55,546 bases of DNA from an uncultured Lachnospiraceae bacterium (GTDB lineage Bacteria; Bacillota; Clostridia; Lachnospirales; Lachnospiraceae), in contig CAJTKU010000016.1 of the NCBI GenBank assembly GCA_910577015.1, forward strand, positions 1 through 55,546. The letters run 5' to 3'. A program made the translations under genes and the position numbers. Under the pieces are notes generated by a model, which worked only from the letters and a program-made list of their open reading frames with translations, was not told the origin of the DNA and did no database searches. This document shows positions 16,683-26,113 of the stretch, piece after piece. How positions within the stretch are numbered: position 1 is the first letter of the stretch; each line of letters opens with the position of its first letter.

Positions 16683-17429
16683 ATGGACTTACGGGATTTT
16701 TTTAATAAGCATCCGCGGGTGGCGGTTTCCTGTTCCGGCGGTGTGGATTCCACGTTTCTGGTGGCGCAGGCAAAAAAGTATGCAAAGGATGTGAAGGCTT
16801 ATTTTGTACAGTCTGCTTTTCAGCCCGGTTTTGAACTGGAGGACGCAAGGAAATGCTGCGAAAAAGCAGGTGTAAAGCTTCGCGTAATTAAGGTGGATGT
16901 GCTGGCGGACAGGCGGATTGCGGACAATCCTGCCGACAGGTGCTACTATTGCAAAAAAGCGCTTTTTGAAGCGATGCTTAAGGCGGCGGGAGAGGATGGC
17001 TATACCATTTTTCTGGAAGGAACCAATGCCTCCGACGACGCAGATGACAGGCCCGGGATGCGCGCACTTCGGGAACTCGGGGTGTATTCCCCTTTAAGGG
17101 AATGTGGGATGAGTAAGGCAGAAATCAGGAAACAGGCGAAAGAAGAAGGCATTTTTACCCATGCGAAGCCTGCCTATGCCTGTCTGGCAACCAGGATACC
17201 CGTTGGAACGCCGATAACGGCGGAAATGCTTAACAGGATTGAAGAAAGCGAGAAGGCGCTGTTTGCAATGGGATTCAAAGATTTTAGGGTAAGGGTATAC
17301 CATGGGGCGGCGAGATTGCAGATTCGCGAGGAAGAATGGAAGATGTTTTCCGAAAAACGCAGGGAAATTGCCAAAGCGTTGCAACCGTTTTTTGCCGAGG
17401 TGTTTTTGGATATACTTGTAGAGCGTTAG
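16683..17429 (+). CDS. larE: LarE, sulfur transferase for nickel-pincer cofactor
   Basis: This 248-residue PP-loop protein (VSCSGGVDSTF, residues 16-26) activates its substrate with ATP and installs the two thiocarboxyl sulfurs of the nickel-pincer nucleotide used by LarA-type racemases. The segment DRCYYCKK plus a cysteine in YACLATRIP gives three cysteines, the pattern of LarE proteins that hold an iron-sulfur cluster instead of giving up their own cysteine sulfur; that assignment is inference. The ATG at 16683 begins the conserved N-terminus. larB and larC follow. larA is not in the window. Confidence 0.9.
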   Translation: MDLRDFFNKHPRVAVSCSGGVDSTFLVAQAKKYAKDVKAYFVQSAFQPGFELEDARKCCEKAGVKLRVIKVDVLADRRIADNPADRCYYCKKALFEAMLKAAGEDGYTIFLEGTNASDDADDRPGMRALRELGVYSPLRECGMSKAEIRKQAKEEGIFTHAKPAYACLATRIPVGTPITAEMLNRIEESEKALFAMGFKDFRVRVYHGAARLQIREEEWKMFSEKRREIAKALQPFFAEVFLDILVER

Positions 17430-17473
17430 CGTAAGAAGAACTTCTTTGCGAAGCATAATCATGGAGGATGGAT

Positions 17474-18220
17474 ATGGATAAAAAGGAACTGGAACTGCTG
17501 CTTAACCGGGTGGCGTCGGGCGAGACAAAGCCGGAAGAAGCTGTATTACAGATAAAAACAGAGCCGTACAGGGATTTGGGATTTGCCAAGCTGGATACCC
17601 ACAGGGGTATCCGGCAGGGGATGCCGGAGGTTATTTACGGCGCGGGAAAGACGAAGGAGCAGATTTTGCAGATTGCACAGGCCATGGCGGCGGAACAGGA
17701 AAAGACCATACTGATTACCCGCATGTGTGAGGAAGCGGCGGAGTATGTGTCAAAGCATATGGATTTGCGGTATGACGCGCTGTGCCGGATTGGCATTGTG
17801 GGGGGAATGCCGCCGAAAGACGGCAAAGGCAGAATCGTGGTAGCTACAGGGGGAACCAGCGACATGCCGGTTGCGGAGGAAGCAGCCATTACGGCAGAGG
17901 TCTACGGCAACGAAGTTCTCCGGCTTTATGATGTGGGAGTGGCAGGCCTTCACCGGCTGATGGACCATGTGGAAGATATTATGGAGGCAAGGGTGATTGT
18001 CGCCGTGGCAGGCATGGAAGGGGCGCTTGCCAGCGTTATCGGAGGTCTTGCGGACTGTCCCGTGATAGCGGTGCCCACCAGTGTGGGGTACGGGGCAAGC
18101 TTTGGGGGACTGTCGGCGCTTTTGTCCATGCTCAATTCCTGTGCCAGCGGCGTCAGCGTGGTGAACATAGACAACGGTTTTGGCGCCGGATACTTAGCCA
18201 GCATGATAAATCATATTTAG
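17474..18220 (+). CDS. larB: LarB, nicotinate-nucleotide carboxylase/hydrolase
   Basis: This 248-residue protein catalyses the first step of nickel-pincer cofactor synthesis, carboxylating nicotinic acid adenine dinucleotide and releasing AMP to give the biscarboxylate mononucleotide. The C-terminal half is PurE-like: VVATGGTSDMPVAEEAAITA, VYDVGVAGLHRL-type residues and VPTSVGYGASFGG. The start at 17474 fits the GGAGG site better than the ATG six bases earlier. It lies between larE and larC, matching the pathway. Confidence 0.9.
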   Translation: MDKKELELLLNRVASGETKPEEAVLQIKTEPYRDLGFAKLDTHRGIRQGMPEVIYGAGKTKEQILQIAQAMAAEQEKTILITRMCEEAAEYVSKHMDLRYDALCRIGIVGGMPPKDGKGRIVVATGGTSDMPVAEEAAITAEVYGNEVLRLYDVGVAGLHRLMDHVEDIMEARVIVAVAGMEGALASVIGGLADCPVIAVPTSVGYGASFGGLSALLSMLNSCASGVSVVNIDNGFGAGYLASMINHI

Positions 18221-18253
18221 CATCTGACTGGGATGCAGACGGAGGATTGGGAT

Positions 18254-19552
18254 ATGCGGATTTTATATCTGGAATGTAATATGGGCGCAGCGGGGGATAT
18301 GCTGATGGGCGCGCTTGCGGATTTGCTGCCGGATAAGGAAGCATTTTTTGCAGAACTTAACGGGATAGGCATTCCCGGTGTGGAAATTGCCTGCACGCAG
18401 GCTGTCAGATGCGGGATTACGGGAAACAGCGTGAGCGTCAGGATACATGGCGCAGAGGAAGAAAGCAGCGATGTATGCCCGGAGAATGAGCCTGCACTGG
18501 CGCATGGGAATGAGCATGGGCCTGCATCAATGCATGAAGAAGGATATGGGAATGAGGAAAAGCCTGGGCATGTACACGGGGAAACGCACGGGCATGTCCA
18601 TGCGCATGGGCATCACCATGCGGGCCTGCAGGATATTTTTAACATCATAAATGCCCTGAAGGTTTCCGAGGACGTAAAAGAAGAGGTAAAAAAAGTATAC
18701 GGGAGTATAGCGGAAGCGGAAGGAAAGGTACACGGAAAAGAAGTAGGGGAAATCCATTTTCACGAGGTGGGAATGGCGGATGCGATAGCGGATATTACCG
18801 GGTGCATCCTGCTGTTGCGAAAACTGCATGTGGACAAAGTGGTTACTTCGCCTGTAAATGTGGGATTTGGTCAGGTTCGCTGTGCGCACGGCATCCTGCC
18901 GGTGCCTGCACCGGCTACGGCGCTGCTGCTTTCGGGCGTGCCCTGCTATGCAGGGACGGTGGAAGGAGAACTTTGTACGCCGACCGGCGCCGCCCTGATA
19001 CGTCACATTACCGATGATTACCGTACCATGCCGCCCATGCAGATAAAAAAGATTGGTTACGGTATGGGGAAAAAGGATTTTGCCGCCGCAAACTGTGTGC
19101 GCGCCATTTTAGGGGAATGCGAGGGAGAGGCAGAGGCGGTTTCGGAACTTTGCTGCAATCTGGATGACATGACGCCGGAAGAGGTGGGCTATGCGCTGGA
19201 GGTTTTCAGGAATCATGGGGCGCTGGATGTTTATACAACCTCCATCGGCATGAAAAAAGACCGTCCCGGCACGCTTCTGACCGTGATGTGCCGGACAGGG
19301 GACAGAAAACGTTTTGCAGAGTTGATTTTCAAACACACTTCCACCATCGGCATACGGGAATATACCTGTAACAGAATGGCGCTGGCGCGAGAGGAAAAAA
19401 CAGTGGATACCGCATACGGAAAAGTCCGCGTCAAGGAAAGCAGCGGATTCGGCATAAGAAAGCGGAAAGCAGAATATGAGGATGTGAAAAAAATAGCGGA
19501 TAAGACAGGCATGTCCTTAAAAGAAATCAAGAGGCAGATAGAGGAGGAATAA
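18254..19552 (+). CDS. larC: LarC, nickel insertion enzyme, single unbroken frame
   Basis: This 432-residue enzyme inserts nickel into the pincer nucleotide using CTP. The conserved N-terminus is MRILYLECNMGAAGDMLMGA. Residues of about 80-125 are a histidine-rich insert with many HxH pairs (such as HGHVHAHGHHHAG), probably a nickel reservoir. Later motifs include FHEVGMADAIADI and TPTGAALIRHI. In Lactobacillus plantarum the gene is read through a programmed frameshift, but here it is one continuous frame. The start has GGAGG. The ECF nickel transporter genes follow after 4 bases. Confidence 0.92.
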   Translation: MRILYLECNMGAAGDMLMGALADLLPDKEAFFAELNGIGIPGVEIACTQAVRCGITGNSVSVRIHGAEEESSDVCPENEPALAHGNEHGPASMHEEGYGNEEKPGHVHGETHGHVHAHGHHHAGLQDIFNIINALKVSEDVKEEVKKVYGSIAEAEGKVHGKEVGEIHFHEVGMADAIADITGCILLLRKLHVDKVVTSPVNVGFGQVRCAHGILPVPAPATALLLSGVPCYAGTVEGELCTPTGAALIRHITDDYRTMPPMQIKKIGYGMGKKDFAAANCVRAILGECEGEAEAVSELCCNLDDMTPEEVGYALEVFRNHGALDVYTTSIGMKKDRPGTLLTVMCRTGDRKRFAELIFKHTSTIGIREYTCNRMALAREEKTVDTAYGKVRVKESSGFGIRKRKAEYEDVKKIADKTGMSLKEIKRQIEEE

Positions 19553-19556
19553 GTTT

Positions 19557-20561
19557 ATGCATATGGCAGACGCGCTTGTCGCACCGGCAGTGGCCGGAAC
19601 CATGTACCTTTGCTCCGCTGCGGCGGCAGGGTACTCCATTAAAAAAGTGAAATTGGAAAATGACGCGAAAAAGATACCGGTGATGGGTGTAATGGGGGCG
19701 TTTGTGTTTGCAGCCCAGATGATTAATTTTACCATTCCGGGTACGGGGTCTTCCGGACACTTGTGCGGAGGAATGCTGCTCTCTGCCATTCTCGGCCCTT
19801 ACGCGGGATTTCTGTCCATGATAGGCGTCCTTGTCATACAATGCCTGCTGTTTGCGGACGGCGGGCTTTTGGCGCTCGGGTGCAATATCTGGAACATGGC
19901 CTTTTACGGCTGCTTTATCGGAGCGCTTCTGATATGGAGAAACATGATGAAGGGCGGGATGTCCAGAAGAAAAATTGTAGCGGCTTCTGTTCTGGGATGT
20001 GTGGCAACGCTGCAGCTTGGGGCATTTTCCGTGACTCTTGAAACATTGCTCTCCGGCGTAACGCTGTTGCCGTTTGGGGCGTTCCTCTCCTTCATGCAGC
20101 CCATCCATCTGGCAATCGGCTTGGTGGAAGGACTGATTACGGCGGCAGTATTGCTGTTTGTTTATGAGGCAAGGCCGGAGCTTTTGTGGGGAGGAGAAGA
20201 AAAAGAAGAAAAGAAACAGGCAAAACTGACATTTGAGAAAACGCTGGCAGCGCTGGCGGTAGTGACGGTACTGGTTGGCGGTGCGCTTTCCCTTGCGGCT
20301 TCTTCCTTCCCGGACGGATTGGAATGGTCTGTGGAAAAACTGACCGGCAGCACACAACTGGAGGCGGCGGACGGCATTTACGACGCGGCGGCTTCCATTC
20401 AGGAACGAACCGCGCTGCTGCCGGATTATGGCTTTAAAAGTGAGGAAACCCCGGCAGGGACATCGTTTTCAGGCATAGTGGGCGGATTGGCAGTGGTGGC
20501 GCTGTGCGTAGGCTGCTGTTATCTCTTCAAGTTCTTCAGAAGGAAACCGACGCATGAGTAA
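19557..20561 (+). CDS. NikM/CbiM-type ECF nickel (cobalt) permease fused to an N-like domain
   Basis: This 334-residue membrane protein starts MHMADALVAPAVAG, matching the NikM/CbiM N-terminus in which the terminal amine and His2 bind the metal ion. About six or seven helices follow. The C-terminal part (from about residue 225) carries one helix, an outside loop with FPDGLEWSVEKL and a last helix, which is the CbiN/NikN pattern, so M and N are fused. It follows larC by 4 bases. With the lar genes, nickel is more likely than cobalt. It overlaps the NikQ gene by 8 bases. Confidence 0.9.
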   Translation: MHMADALVAPAVAGTMYLCSAAAAGYSIKKVKLENDAKKIPVMGVMGAFVFAAQMINFTIPGTGSSGHLCGGMLLSAILGPYAGFLSMIGVLVIQCLLFADGGLLALGCNIWNMAFYGCFIGALLIWRNMMKGGMSRRKIVAASVLGCVATLQLGAFSVTLETLLSGVTLLPFGAFLSFMQPIHLAIGLVEGLITAAVLLFVYEARPELLWGGEEKEEKKQAKLTFEKTLAALAVVTVLVGGALSLAASSFPDGLEWSVEKLTGSTQLEAADGIYDAAASIQERTALLPDYGFKSEETPAGTSFSGIVGGLAVVALCVGCCYLFKFFRRKPTHE

Positions 20562-21375
20562 AATAGACGCGGCGCTAAGGGAACTTACGCTTCTGGAGGA
20601 AGGAGCGGAAGAAGAAAAATATATCAATAAGGTGCATCCCCTCAGCAAGCTGCTTGTAACCGTGCTTTATATTCTGCTTGTGGTTTCTTTTGACAAGTAT
20701 GACCTTGCAGGGCTTTTGGGAATGGTTTTGTATCCCCTGATTTTGTTTATTGTGTTTGACATTTCTTTCGCAAAATGTGTAAGAAGAACGGCGGTGATTC
20801 TGCCGCTGCTTCTTTTTGTGGGAATGTGGAATCCTTTTTTTGACAGGACGCCCCTTTTGCTCTGGGGGACGATTCCCGTATCCGGCGGCATGTTGTCTTT
20901 TGTAACCCTGTTGGTAAAAGGCATTTTTACCATTCTTGCCGGATATCTGCTTATTGCGACTACAAGCATAGGAAAGCTTTGCGCCGCCCTGCGTATGCTG
21001 CATGTGCCGCAGGTACTGGTAACTGTCATACTCTTTATTTACCGATACATCTCTTTGCTGTTAAAGGAGGCCGACTGCATGACCAGGGCATATGCCCTGC
21101 GCGCCCCCGGACAGAAGGGCGTCCATTTTAAGGCGTGGGGTTCTCTTGCCGGCCGGCTTTTGCTTCGCAGTATGGACAGGGCGGGAGAAGTCTATGAGAG
21201 CATGTGTTTACGGGGCTTTGACGGCAGCAGGGGCAGGGGTGCTTTCTTTGCAGGGGTGAATGCCGGAAAATTTACAGGGAAAGATTTTTTGTGGCTTCTT
21301 TTATTCGGTGGGGGCCTTACGGTATTGCGGATTTATCCCGTATTTGAAATGGCAGGGAGGTTTGTGATAAAATGA
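20554..21375 (+). CDS. ECF transporter transmembrane protein, CbiQ/NikQ type
   Basis: This 273-residue protein is the energy-coupling T component. It has several membrane helices in residues 25-140 and the cytoplasmic coupling segments with A-R-G-like motifs (MTRAYALRAPG and ESMCLRGFDG) that contact the ATPases. The N-terminus has KVHPLSKLL, typical of CbiQ. It overlaps both neighbours (8 bases and 4 bases), so the transporter is translated as a unit. Confidence 0.9.
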   Translation: MSKIDAALRELTLLEEGAEEEKYINKVHPLSKLLVTVLYILLVVSFDKYDLAGLLGMVLYPLILFIVFDISFAKCVRRTAVILPLLLFVGMWNPFFDRTPLLLWGTIPVSGGMLSFVTLLVKGIFTILAGYLLIATTSIGKLCAALRMLHVPQVLVTVILFIYRYISLLLKEADCMTRAYALRAPGQKGVHFKAWGSLAGRLLLRSMDRAGEVYESMCLRGFDGSRGRGAFFAGVNAGKFTGKDFLWLLLFGGGLTVLRIYPVFEMAGRFVIK

Positions 21376-22115
21376 GCCATATCCATATAACGGTAAGCGA
21401 CGTTTCTTTTGGATACGAAAAAGGAAAAAAGGTTTTGAACCATTTAAGCTTTGAGGCAGGGGAATCGGAGTCGATTGGGATTATCGGAAGCAACGGGGCG
21501 GGGAAATCCACCTTGTTAAAGCTTATGGTGGGATTGCACACTGATTTTTCGGGAAGCATAAGGATAGAGGATATGCCTGTGGAAAAGTCCATGCTGACGA
21601 AAATACGTGAGAGAATCGGTTACGTGTTTCAGGATGCGGACAGCCAGTTGTTTATGACAACGGTGGGGGAAGACGTGGCGTTTGCCCCGCGCAGCTACGG
21701 GTTTTCGGAAGAAGAGGTAGCGCGCAGGGTGGAGAAGGCTCTTGGGGCGGTAGGTATATCCCACTTAAAGGATAAGCAGATTTACCGGCTTTCCGGCGGC
21801 GAAAAAAAGCTGGCGTCCATAGCAACGATACTATCCATGTCGCCGGACATCCTTTTGCTGGATGAACCGAGCGTGACTCTGGACCCAAAAAACAGAAGGA
21901 ACCTGATACGGATTCTTAATGAGTTTTCCCACTTAAAGCTGATAGCAACGCATGATTTGGACATGGTGCTGGACACCTGCAAGCGGTGCATCCTGATTTG
22001 CGGCGGTGAAATCATAAAAGACGGCAGGACGGAAGAAATCCTCACGGACAGGAAGCTTTTGGAGGAAAACGGGCTGGAACTGCCGCTTCGGTATCAGGGG
22101 GATTGCAAATATTAA
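21372..22115 (+). CDS. ECF transporter ATP-binding protein, CbiO/NikO type
   Basis: This 247-residue ABC ATPase has Walker A IGSNGAGKSTLL (about residues 37-48), Q-loop YVFQDADSQLF, signature RLSGGEKK, Walker B ILLLDEPSVTLD and H-loop ATHDLD. All catalytic motifs are intact. Only one ATPase gene is present, so it probably works as a homodimer beneath the NikMN-NikQ complex. It begins with a 4-base ATGA overlap and ends the nickel operon or leads into the aminopeptidase gene 36 bases on. Confidence 0.93.
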   Translation: MSHIHITVSDVSFGYEKGKKVLNHLSFEAGESESIGIIGSNGAGKSTLLKLMVGLHTDFSGSIRIEDMPVEKSMLTKIRERIGYVFQDADSQLFMTTVGEDVAFAPRSYGFSEEEVARRVEKALGAVGISHLKDKQIYRLSGGEKKLASIATILSMSPDILLLDEPSVTLDPKNRRNLIRILNEFSHLKLIATHDLDMVLDTCKRCILICGGEIIKDGRTEEILTDRKLLEENGLELPLRYQGDCKY

Positions 22116-22151
22116 TTGCTTGTATTTATTTAGGAAGGAGAGAAATGGGAG

Positions 22152-23465
22152 ATGGAGTTTGGGAGAAGGACGGAGGAGATGCTGCGGTTTATAGGGGAGA
22201 GCCCGAGCGCTTTTCATGCGGTAGAAAATCTGAAGGCGATGGCTTTTGCGGCCGGGTTTTGTGAACTGCGGGAAGAGGAGGAATGGACGCTTGCTGCGGG
22301 TGGGAAATATTTTGTAACGAGGAATGATTCTTCCATAGCGGCGTTTTGTATCCCGGCAGGATTTGACGGGGAAGCGGACGGTAAAGAGGAAGGGGAGGGC
22401 GGCGCTGTGACGGGCTTTCATATCGTGGCCGCACACAGCGACTCCCCTGCTTTTAAGATAAAGGAAAATCCGGAGATGAAGGCGGAAGGAGGGTATGTGA
22501 AGCTGAATACGGAAAAGTATGGCGGTATGCTGCTTCACACATGGTTCGACAGGCCGCTTTCGGCAGCGGGCAGGATTGCCGTAAAAGAGGGCGGAAAGAT
22601 AGTTACCCGGCTGGTGAATGTGGATAAGGACTTGCTGGTGATTCCAAGTCTGGCCATCCATATGAGCAGGGGAACGGATAAGGGGACGGAGTTCAATCCC
22701 CAGACCGACATGCTGCCCATTTATGCCCTGACCGGGGAAGAGAACAGTTTTTTGGAAACGGTGGCGGAGGCTGCCGGTGTAGATGCGGAACAGATTCTGG
22801 CGCACGACTTGTTTTTGTATGTGCGGGAGAAAGGAAGAAAGGTAGGAAAGGACGGAGAATTTATCCTCTCTCCCAGACTGGATGACTTGCAGTGTGCGTT
22901 TTCCGCAATGACAGCCCTGACAGAGAGCGGTTCGGGTTCCTGTATCAATGTCTGTGCGGTATTTGACAACGAAGAGGTGGGAAGCGGCACAAGACAGGGA
23001 GCGGACTCCACCTTTTTAGCGGATGTGCTGGGACGCATACAGGAAGCGTTTGGAAAGAAGGATTCCTGGCTTAGGAGGAATATTGCGCGGGGATTTCTGA
23101 TTTCGGCGGACAATGCCCATGCCATTCATCCGGCGCATCCCGAAAAGGCGGACCCTGTCAATAAGCCCTGCTTAAACGGCGGCATTGTCATCAAATATCA
23201 CGGCAGCCAGAAGTATACCACCGATTCCCTGACGGCAGCCCGGATAAAAGAGATTTGCCGGGAGGCTGACGTGCCCGTGCAGGCATATACCAACCGCTCG
23301 GACATTGCAGGGGGTTCTACTTTGGGCAATATTTCCACGGCGCATGTGTCCATCCCCTCTGCGGACATCGGACTGGCGCAGCTCGCCATGCATTCCGCGG
23401 TGGAGACGGCGGGGAGCAGGGATACGGCGTATGCCATCCGGATGATGAAGAAGTTTTTTGAATAA
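22152..23465 (+). CDS. M18-family metallo-aminopeptidase
   Basis: This 437-residue cytoplasmic aminopeptidase shows the M18 (aspartyl aminopeptidase) pattern: IVAAHSDSPAFKIK (metal His and Asp, about residue 95), FDNEEVGSGTRQGA (catalytic Glu and metal Glu) and AMHSAVE near the C-terminus (metal His). The length agrees with the family. GAAGGAGAG precedes the start. It may be read from the nickel operon because the gap is only 36 bases, although a functional link is not obvious. Confidence 0.93.
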   Translation: MEFGRRTEEMLRFIGESPSAFHAVENLKAMAFAAGFCELREEEEWTLAAGGKYFVTRNDSSIAAFCIPAGFDGEADGKEEGEGGAVTGFHIVAAHSDSPAFKIKENPEMKAEGGYVKLNTEKYGGMLLHTWFDRPLSAAGRIAVKEGGKIVTRLVNVDKDLLVIPSLAIHMSRGTDKGTEFNPQTDMLPIYALTGEENSFLETVAEAAGVDAEQILAHDLFLYVREKGRKVGKDGEFILSPRLDDLQCAFSAMTALTESGSGSCINVCAVFDNEEVGSGTRQGADSTFLADVLGRIQEAFGKKDSWLRRNIARGFLISADNAHAIHPAHPEKADPVNKPCLNGGIVIKYHGSQKYTTDSLTAARIKEICREADVPVQAYTNRSDIAGGSTLGNISTAHVSIPSADIGLAQLAMHSAVETAGSRDTAYAIRMMKKFFE

Positions 23466-23552
23466 GAAGAAGTATATTAGTTCCTGTGAAGAAAAATAAA
23501 GTGAAGAAATACAATACATTATATGGAAAGACAGAATGATACATGCTGACGT

Positions 23553-23596
23553 CACATAATCTAATAGTGTGAAAAGAATTTTTGTGAGATTATGTG
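23553..23596. promoter_or_regulatory. 10-bp inverted repeat upstream of the protease gene
   Basis: CACATAATCT (23553-23562) and AGATTATGTG (23587-23596) are exact reverse complements with a 24-base spacer. They lie 30-75 bases before the protease start. This could be an operator or an mRNA hairpin. No T-run follows it. Confidence 0.35.
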
Positions 23597-23626
23597 TTGC
23601 AGAAAAACTGCGATGCGGAGGTTGGC

Positions 23627-25414
23627 ATGGAGAATCAAAAGCTGGAAAATTTACTGAATCTGGCGCTGGAAACCCCGGAAAATGTCAGGGAAAAGTCTTT
23701 AAATTTAAATGTGGGGTTTGAACCGGAGACCCGTACATGGGAATTGATAGTCAAATATAACGGGACACTGGCAAGGCTTGCCGAAATGGGAATTACGGTG
23801 GAAGAGCTTCTGGCAGGCTATGCCATCCTGACAGTTCCGGAGGGACTGGTGGAGGCGGTGGCATCGCAGCCGGAAATAGAATATGTGGAAAAGCCCAAGC
23901 GGCTTTTTTTTTCTGTTTTGAATGGAAAAGAAGCCTCCTGTATTACACAGGTCACTGTCAGGGAACCGTATCTGGACGGGGAAGGCGTTATCGTGGCAGT
24001 GATTGATTCCGGAATAGATTTTTCCAACAGGCATTTTCTTAATGCAGACAAAAGCAGCAGAATTTTATATCTCTGGGACCAGACGATTCCAGCAGATGAA
24101 GCATTGGGCAGAAGGCCGCCAGAGGGTTTTGCGCTGGGGACGGAGTTTACAAAGGAGCAGATAGACAGGGCGCTTTTTGCCGATACCATGGAGGAAAGTT
24201 ATCGTCTGGTGCCGAGCCGTGACGTAAGCGGACACGGAACGGCAGTGGCGGGCATTGCGGCAGGGAGCGGCGACGGTAACTATGAAGGCGTTGCGCCAAA
24301 CAGCAGCTTAATCATAGTAAAGCTGGGGATTCCCGATGTGCAGTCCTTTCCAAGGACAACAGAATTGATGCGCGCCATTACCTATGTCATAAGGAAAGCG
24401 CAGCAGTTATCCATGCCGGTGTCCATTAATTTAAGTTTTGGTAACACTTATGGGGCGCATGACGGGGCTTCCCTGCTGGAACGGTTTCTGGACAATGCTT
24501 CGGAGGTGGGAAGGACGGTTATCAGCGTGGGAAGCGGAAACGAGGGGGCTTCCGCAGGGCATGTGCAGGGAAATCTGGGCGCTGACGGCGGGGCTGTCCC
24601 GGCGGGCAGAAGCGTCGGGGTGGAGCTGGGAGTGGGTGATTATGAAACGGCCCTTAGCGTGCAGCTTTGGAAAAACTATGTTGACCGTTACAGGCTTACC
24701 CTGCGCTCACCCCGCGGGGAGGAACAGGTTGTCCCGATTGACAGGGCTGGAAAGATTACCTTCAGGATGGAGCAGACGGATATTCTGGTATATATCGGGG
24801 AACCGGCGCCCTACGCCGTGAATCAGGAAATCTATTTCGATTTTATCCCGGCAGAAGCATATGTGACGAAAGGGGTGTGGACTTTTCAGATAGAAAGCCT
24901 GCAAAGCGTTACCGGACAATACTATTTTTATCTGCCAAGCGCAGCCGTCCGCAGCAGAAATACCCGCTTTTTTACCCCAAGCCCGCAGATTACGCTGACA
25001 ATTCCTTCCACAGCGCAAAAGGTTATCACAGTGGGAGCTTATAACAGCGCCTACGAATCCTACGCTGATTTTTCCGGGCGGGGCTATGTATACCCGGAAA
25101 GGACGGTAGGCCTTGTGGCGGCAGGCGCCATCAAACCGGATATTGTGGCGCCGGGTGTGGAAATCACGGCGCCGGACACTTTCGGCGGCTACGGGCAGTT
25201 TACAGGCACATCCTTTGCAGCGCCTTTTGTGACGGGTGCCGCGGCGCTTCTGATGCAGTGGGGGATTGTCAGGGGAAATGATTTGTTTTTGTACGGGGAG
25301 AAGGTGAAAGCGTATCTGAGGCGCGGGGCAAGGCCGATTAGGGGGGAAACGGAATATCCTAATGACAGGGTGGGGTATGGGGCGCTTTGTGTGGCGGACA
25401 GCCTGCCGACATAG
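23627..25414 (+). CDS. S8-family (subtilisin-like) serine protease
   Basis: This 595-residue protein has the full catalytic triad: Asp in VIVAVIDSGIDF (about residue 128), His in SGHGTAVAGIA (about residue 205) and Ser in GTSFAAPFVTGAA (about residue 530). No signal peptide is evident. An N-terminal region of about 100 residues resembles the prodomain of the Csp-like protease branch of Clostridia, and a large insert precedes the Ser block. An intact triad argues for an active protease rather than a pseudoprotease. GCGGAGG precedes the ATG at 23627. Confidence 0.9.
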   Translation: MENQKLENLLNLALETPENVREKSLNLNVGFEPETRTWELIVKYNGTLARLAEMGITVEELLAGYAILTVPEGLVEAVASQPEIEYVEKPKRLFFSVLNGKEASCITQVTVREPYLDGEGVIVAVIDSGIDFSNRHFLNADKSSRILYLWDQTIPADEALGRRPPEGFALGTEFTKEQIDRALFADTMEESYRLVPSRDVSGHGTAVAGIAAGSGDGNYEGVAPNSSLIIVKLGIPDVQSFPRTTELMRAITYVIRKAQQLSMPVSINLSFGNTYGAHDGASLLERFLDNASEVGRTVISVGSGNEGASAGHVQGNLGADGGAVPAGRSVGVELGVGDYETALSVQLWKNYVDRYRLTLRSPRGEEQVVPIDRAGKITFRMEQTDILVYIGEPAPYAVNQEIYFDFIPAEAYVTKGVWTFQIESLQSVTGQYYFYLPSAAVRSRNTRFFTPSPQITLTIPSTAQKVITVGAYNSAYESYADFSGRGYVYPERTVGLVAAGAIKPDIVAPGVEITAPDTFGGYGQFTGTSFAAPFVTGAAALLMQWGIVRGNDLFLYGEKVKAYLRRGARPIRGETEYPNDRVGYGALCVADSLPT

Positions 25415-25689
25415 TTGATTATGCAGAGGGAAAGAATGGGACAGAGAGTTCAGAGGATGCTTGCAGGATTCTTCAGTATGGGAAGCTTTTTTAATATGGA
25501 ATCTTATGACATATTTGTATTAAACTTATTATTTTATAACAACAAAGTAAAAAATATTTATAAAAGAATCGACTTATAATAATCCACATAAAAACTTTTT
25601 TCATATAGAGTATTTATTTGTGAAAAGAGGATAAGTATTATAAATGAATAAAGGAAATACAGCATGATGGAAGGGTTAGGAGTAGGATA
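25415..25689. other. AT-rich boundary region before the Agr/CIS island
   Basis: No gene was found in these 275 bases. Composition drops sharply from the GC-richer protease gene to strongly AT-rich DNA (TTATTATTTTATAACAAC and similar). This marks the left edge of the quorum-sensing and injection-system block. A good ribosome site (TTAGGAGTAGG) for the XRE gene is at the end. No inverted terminal repeats or attachment site could be identified. Confidence 0.4.
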
Positions 25690-26031
25690 ATGGATTTGGA
25701 TTATAAATCAATTGGATTTCGTGTGCGGGAAAAAAGAATCAGAAAGAATATTTCGCAGTATGAACTTGCCAATGCAATAGGAGTATCGAATCCTCATATC
25801 AGCAATATTGAAAGAGGCAAAACGAAAGTAAGTTTACCTACATTGGTTGACATAGCCAATGTCCTGGAAACAACATTGGACGAATTGGTGTGTGACAATG
25901 TGAGTGAAACAAGGAATGTCTTTGTCAAAGAACTGGCGGATGAAATTGAAACCTGCGATGCGGAAGAAATTAAAATAGTGGCGGATGTTGTGAAAGCGCT
26001 TACAAAAAGTCTAAGGATGAGAAAAAAGTAA
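25690..26031 (+). CDS. XRE-family helix-turn-helix regulator
   Basis: This 113-residue protein has an HTH_3 domain at residues 8-62: REKRIRKNISQYELANAIGV then SNPHISNIERGKTKVSLPTL. A short helical tail carries acidic residues (ELADEIETCDAEEIK) and may mediate dimerisation. It is transcribed toward the Agr genes, 82 bases ahead of the response regulator, and probably controls the same block. The family is common in Firmicutes and its ligand is unknown. Confidence 0.88.
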   Translation: MDLDYKSIGFRVREKRIRKNISQYELANAIGVSNPHISNIERGKTKVSLPTLVDIANVLETTLDELVCDNVSETRNVFVKELADEIETCDAEEIKIVADVVKALTKSLRMRKK

Positions 26032-26113
26032 TCATTACAAATGTAATATGACAATGAAAAGTTGGTCCTTTTTATCATCATACGGCTTTGCGTAAAAAAT
26101 AGGGGATTGCCAG

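Noticed and set aside
18254..19552. Programmed frameshift in larC
   Set aside because: The gene is one continuous frame from the conserved start to the end, so no shift is needed.
19527..20357. Long minus-strand frame opposite the nickel permease
   Set aside because: The translation is rich in Arg, Gln, His and Lys with no family pattern, while the plus strand encodes a clear CbiM-type protein.
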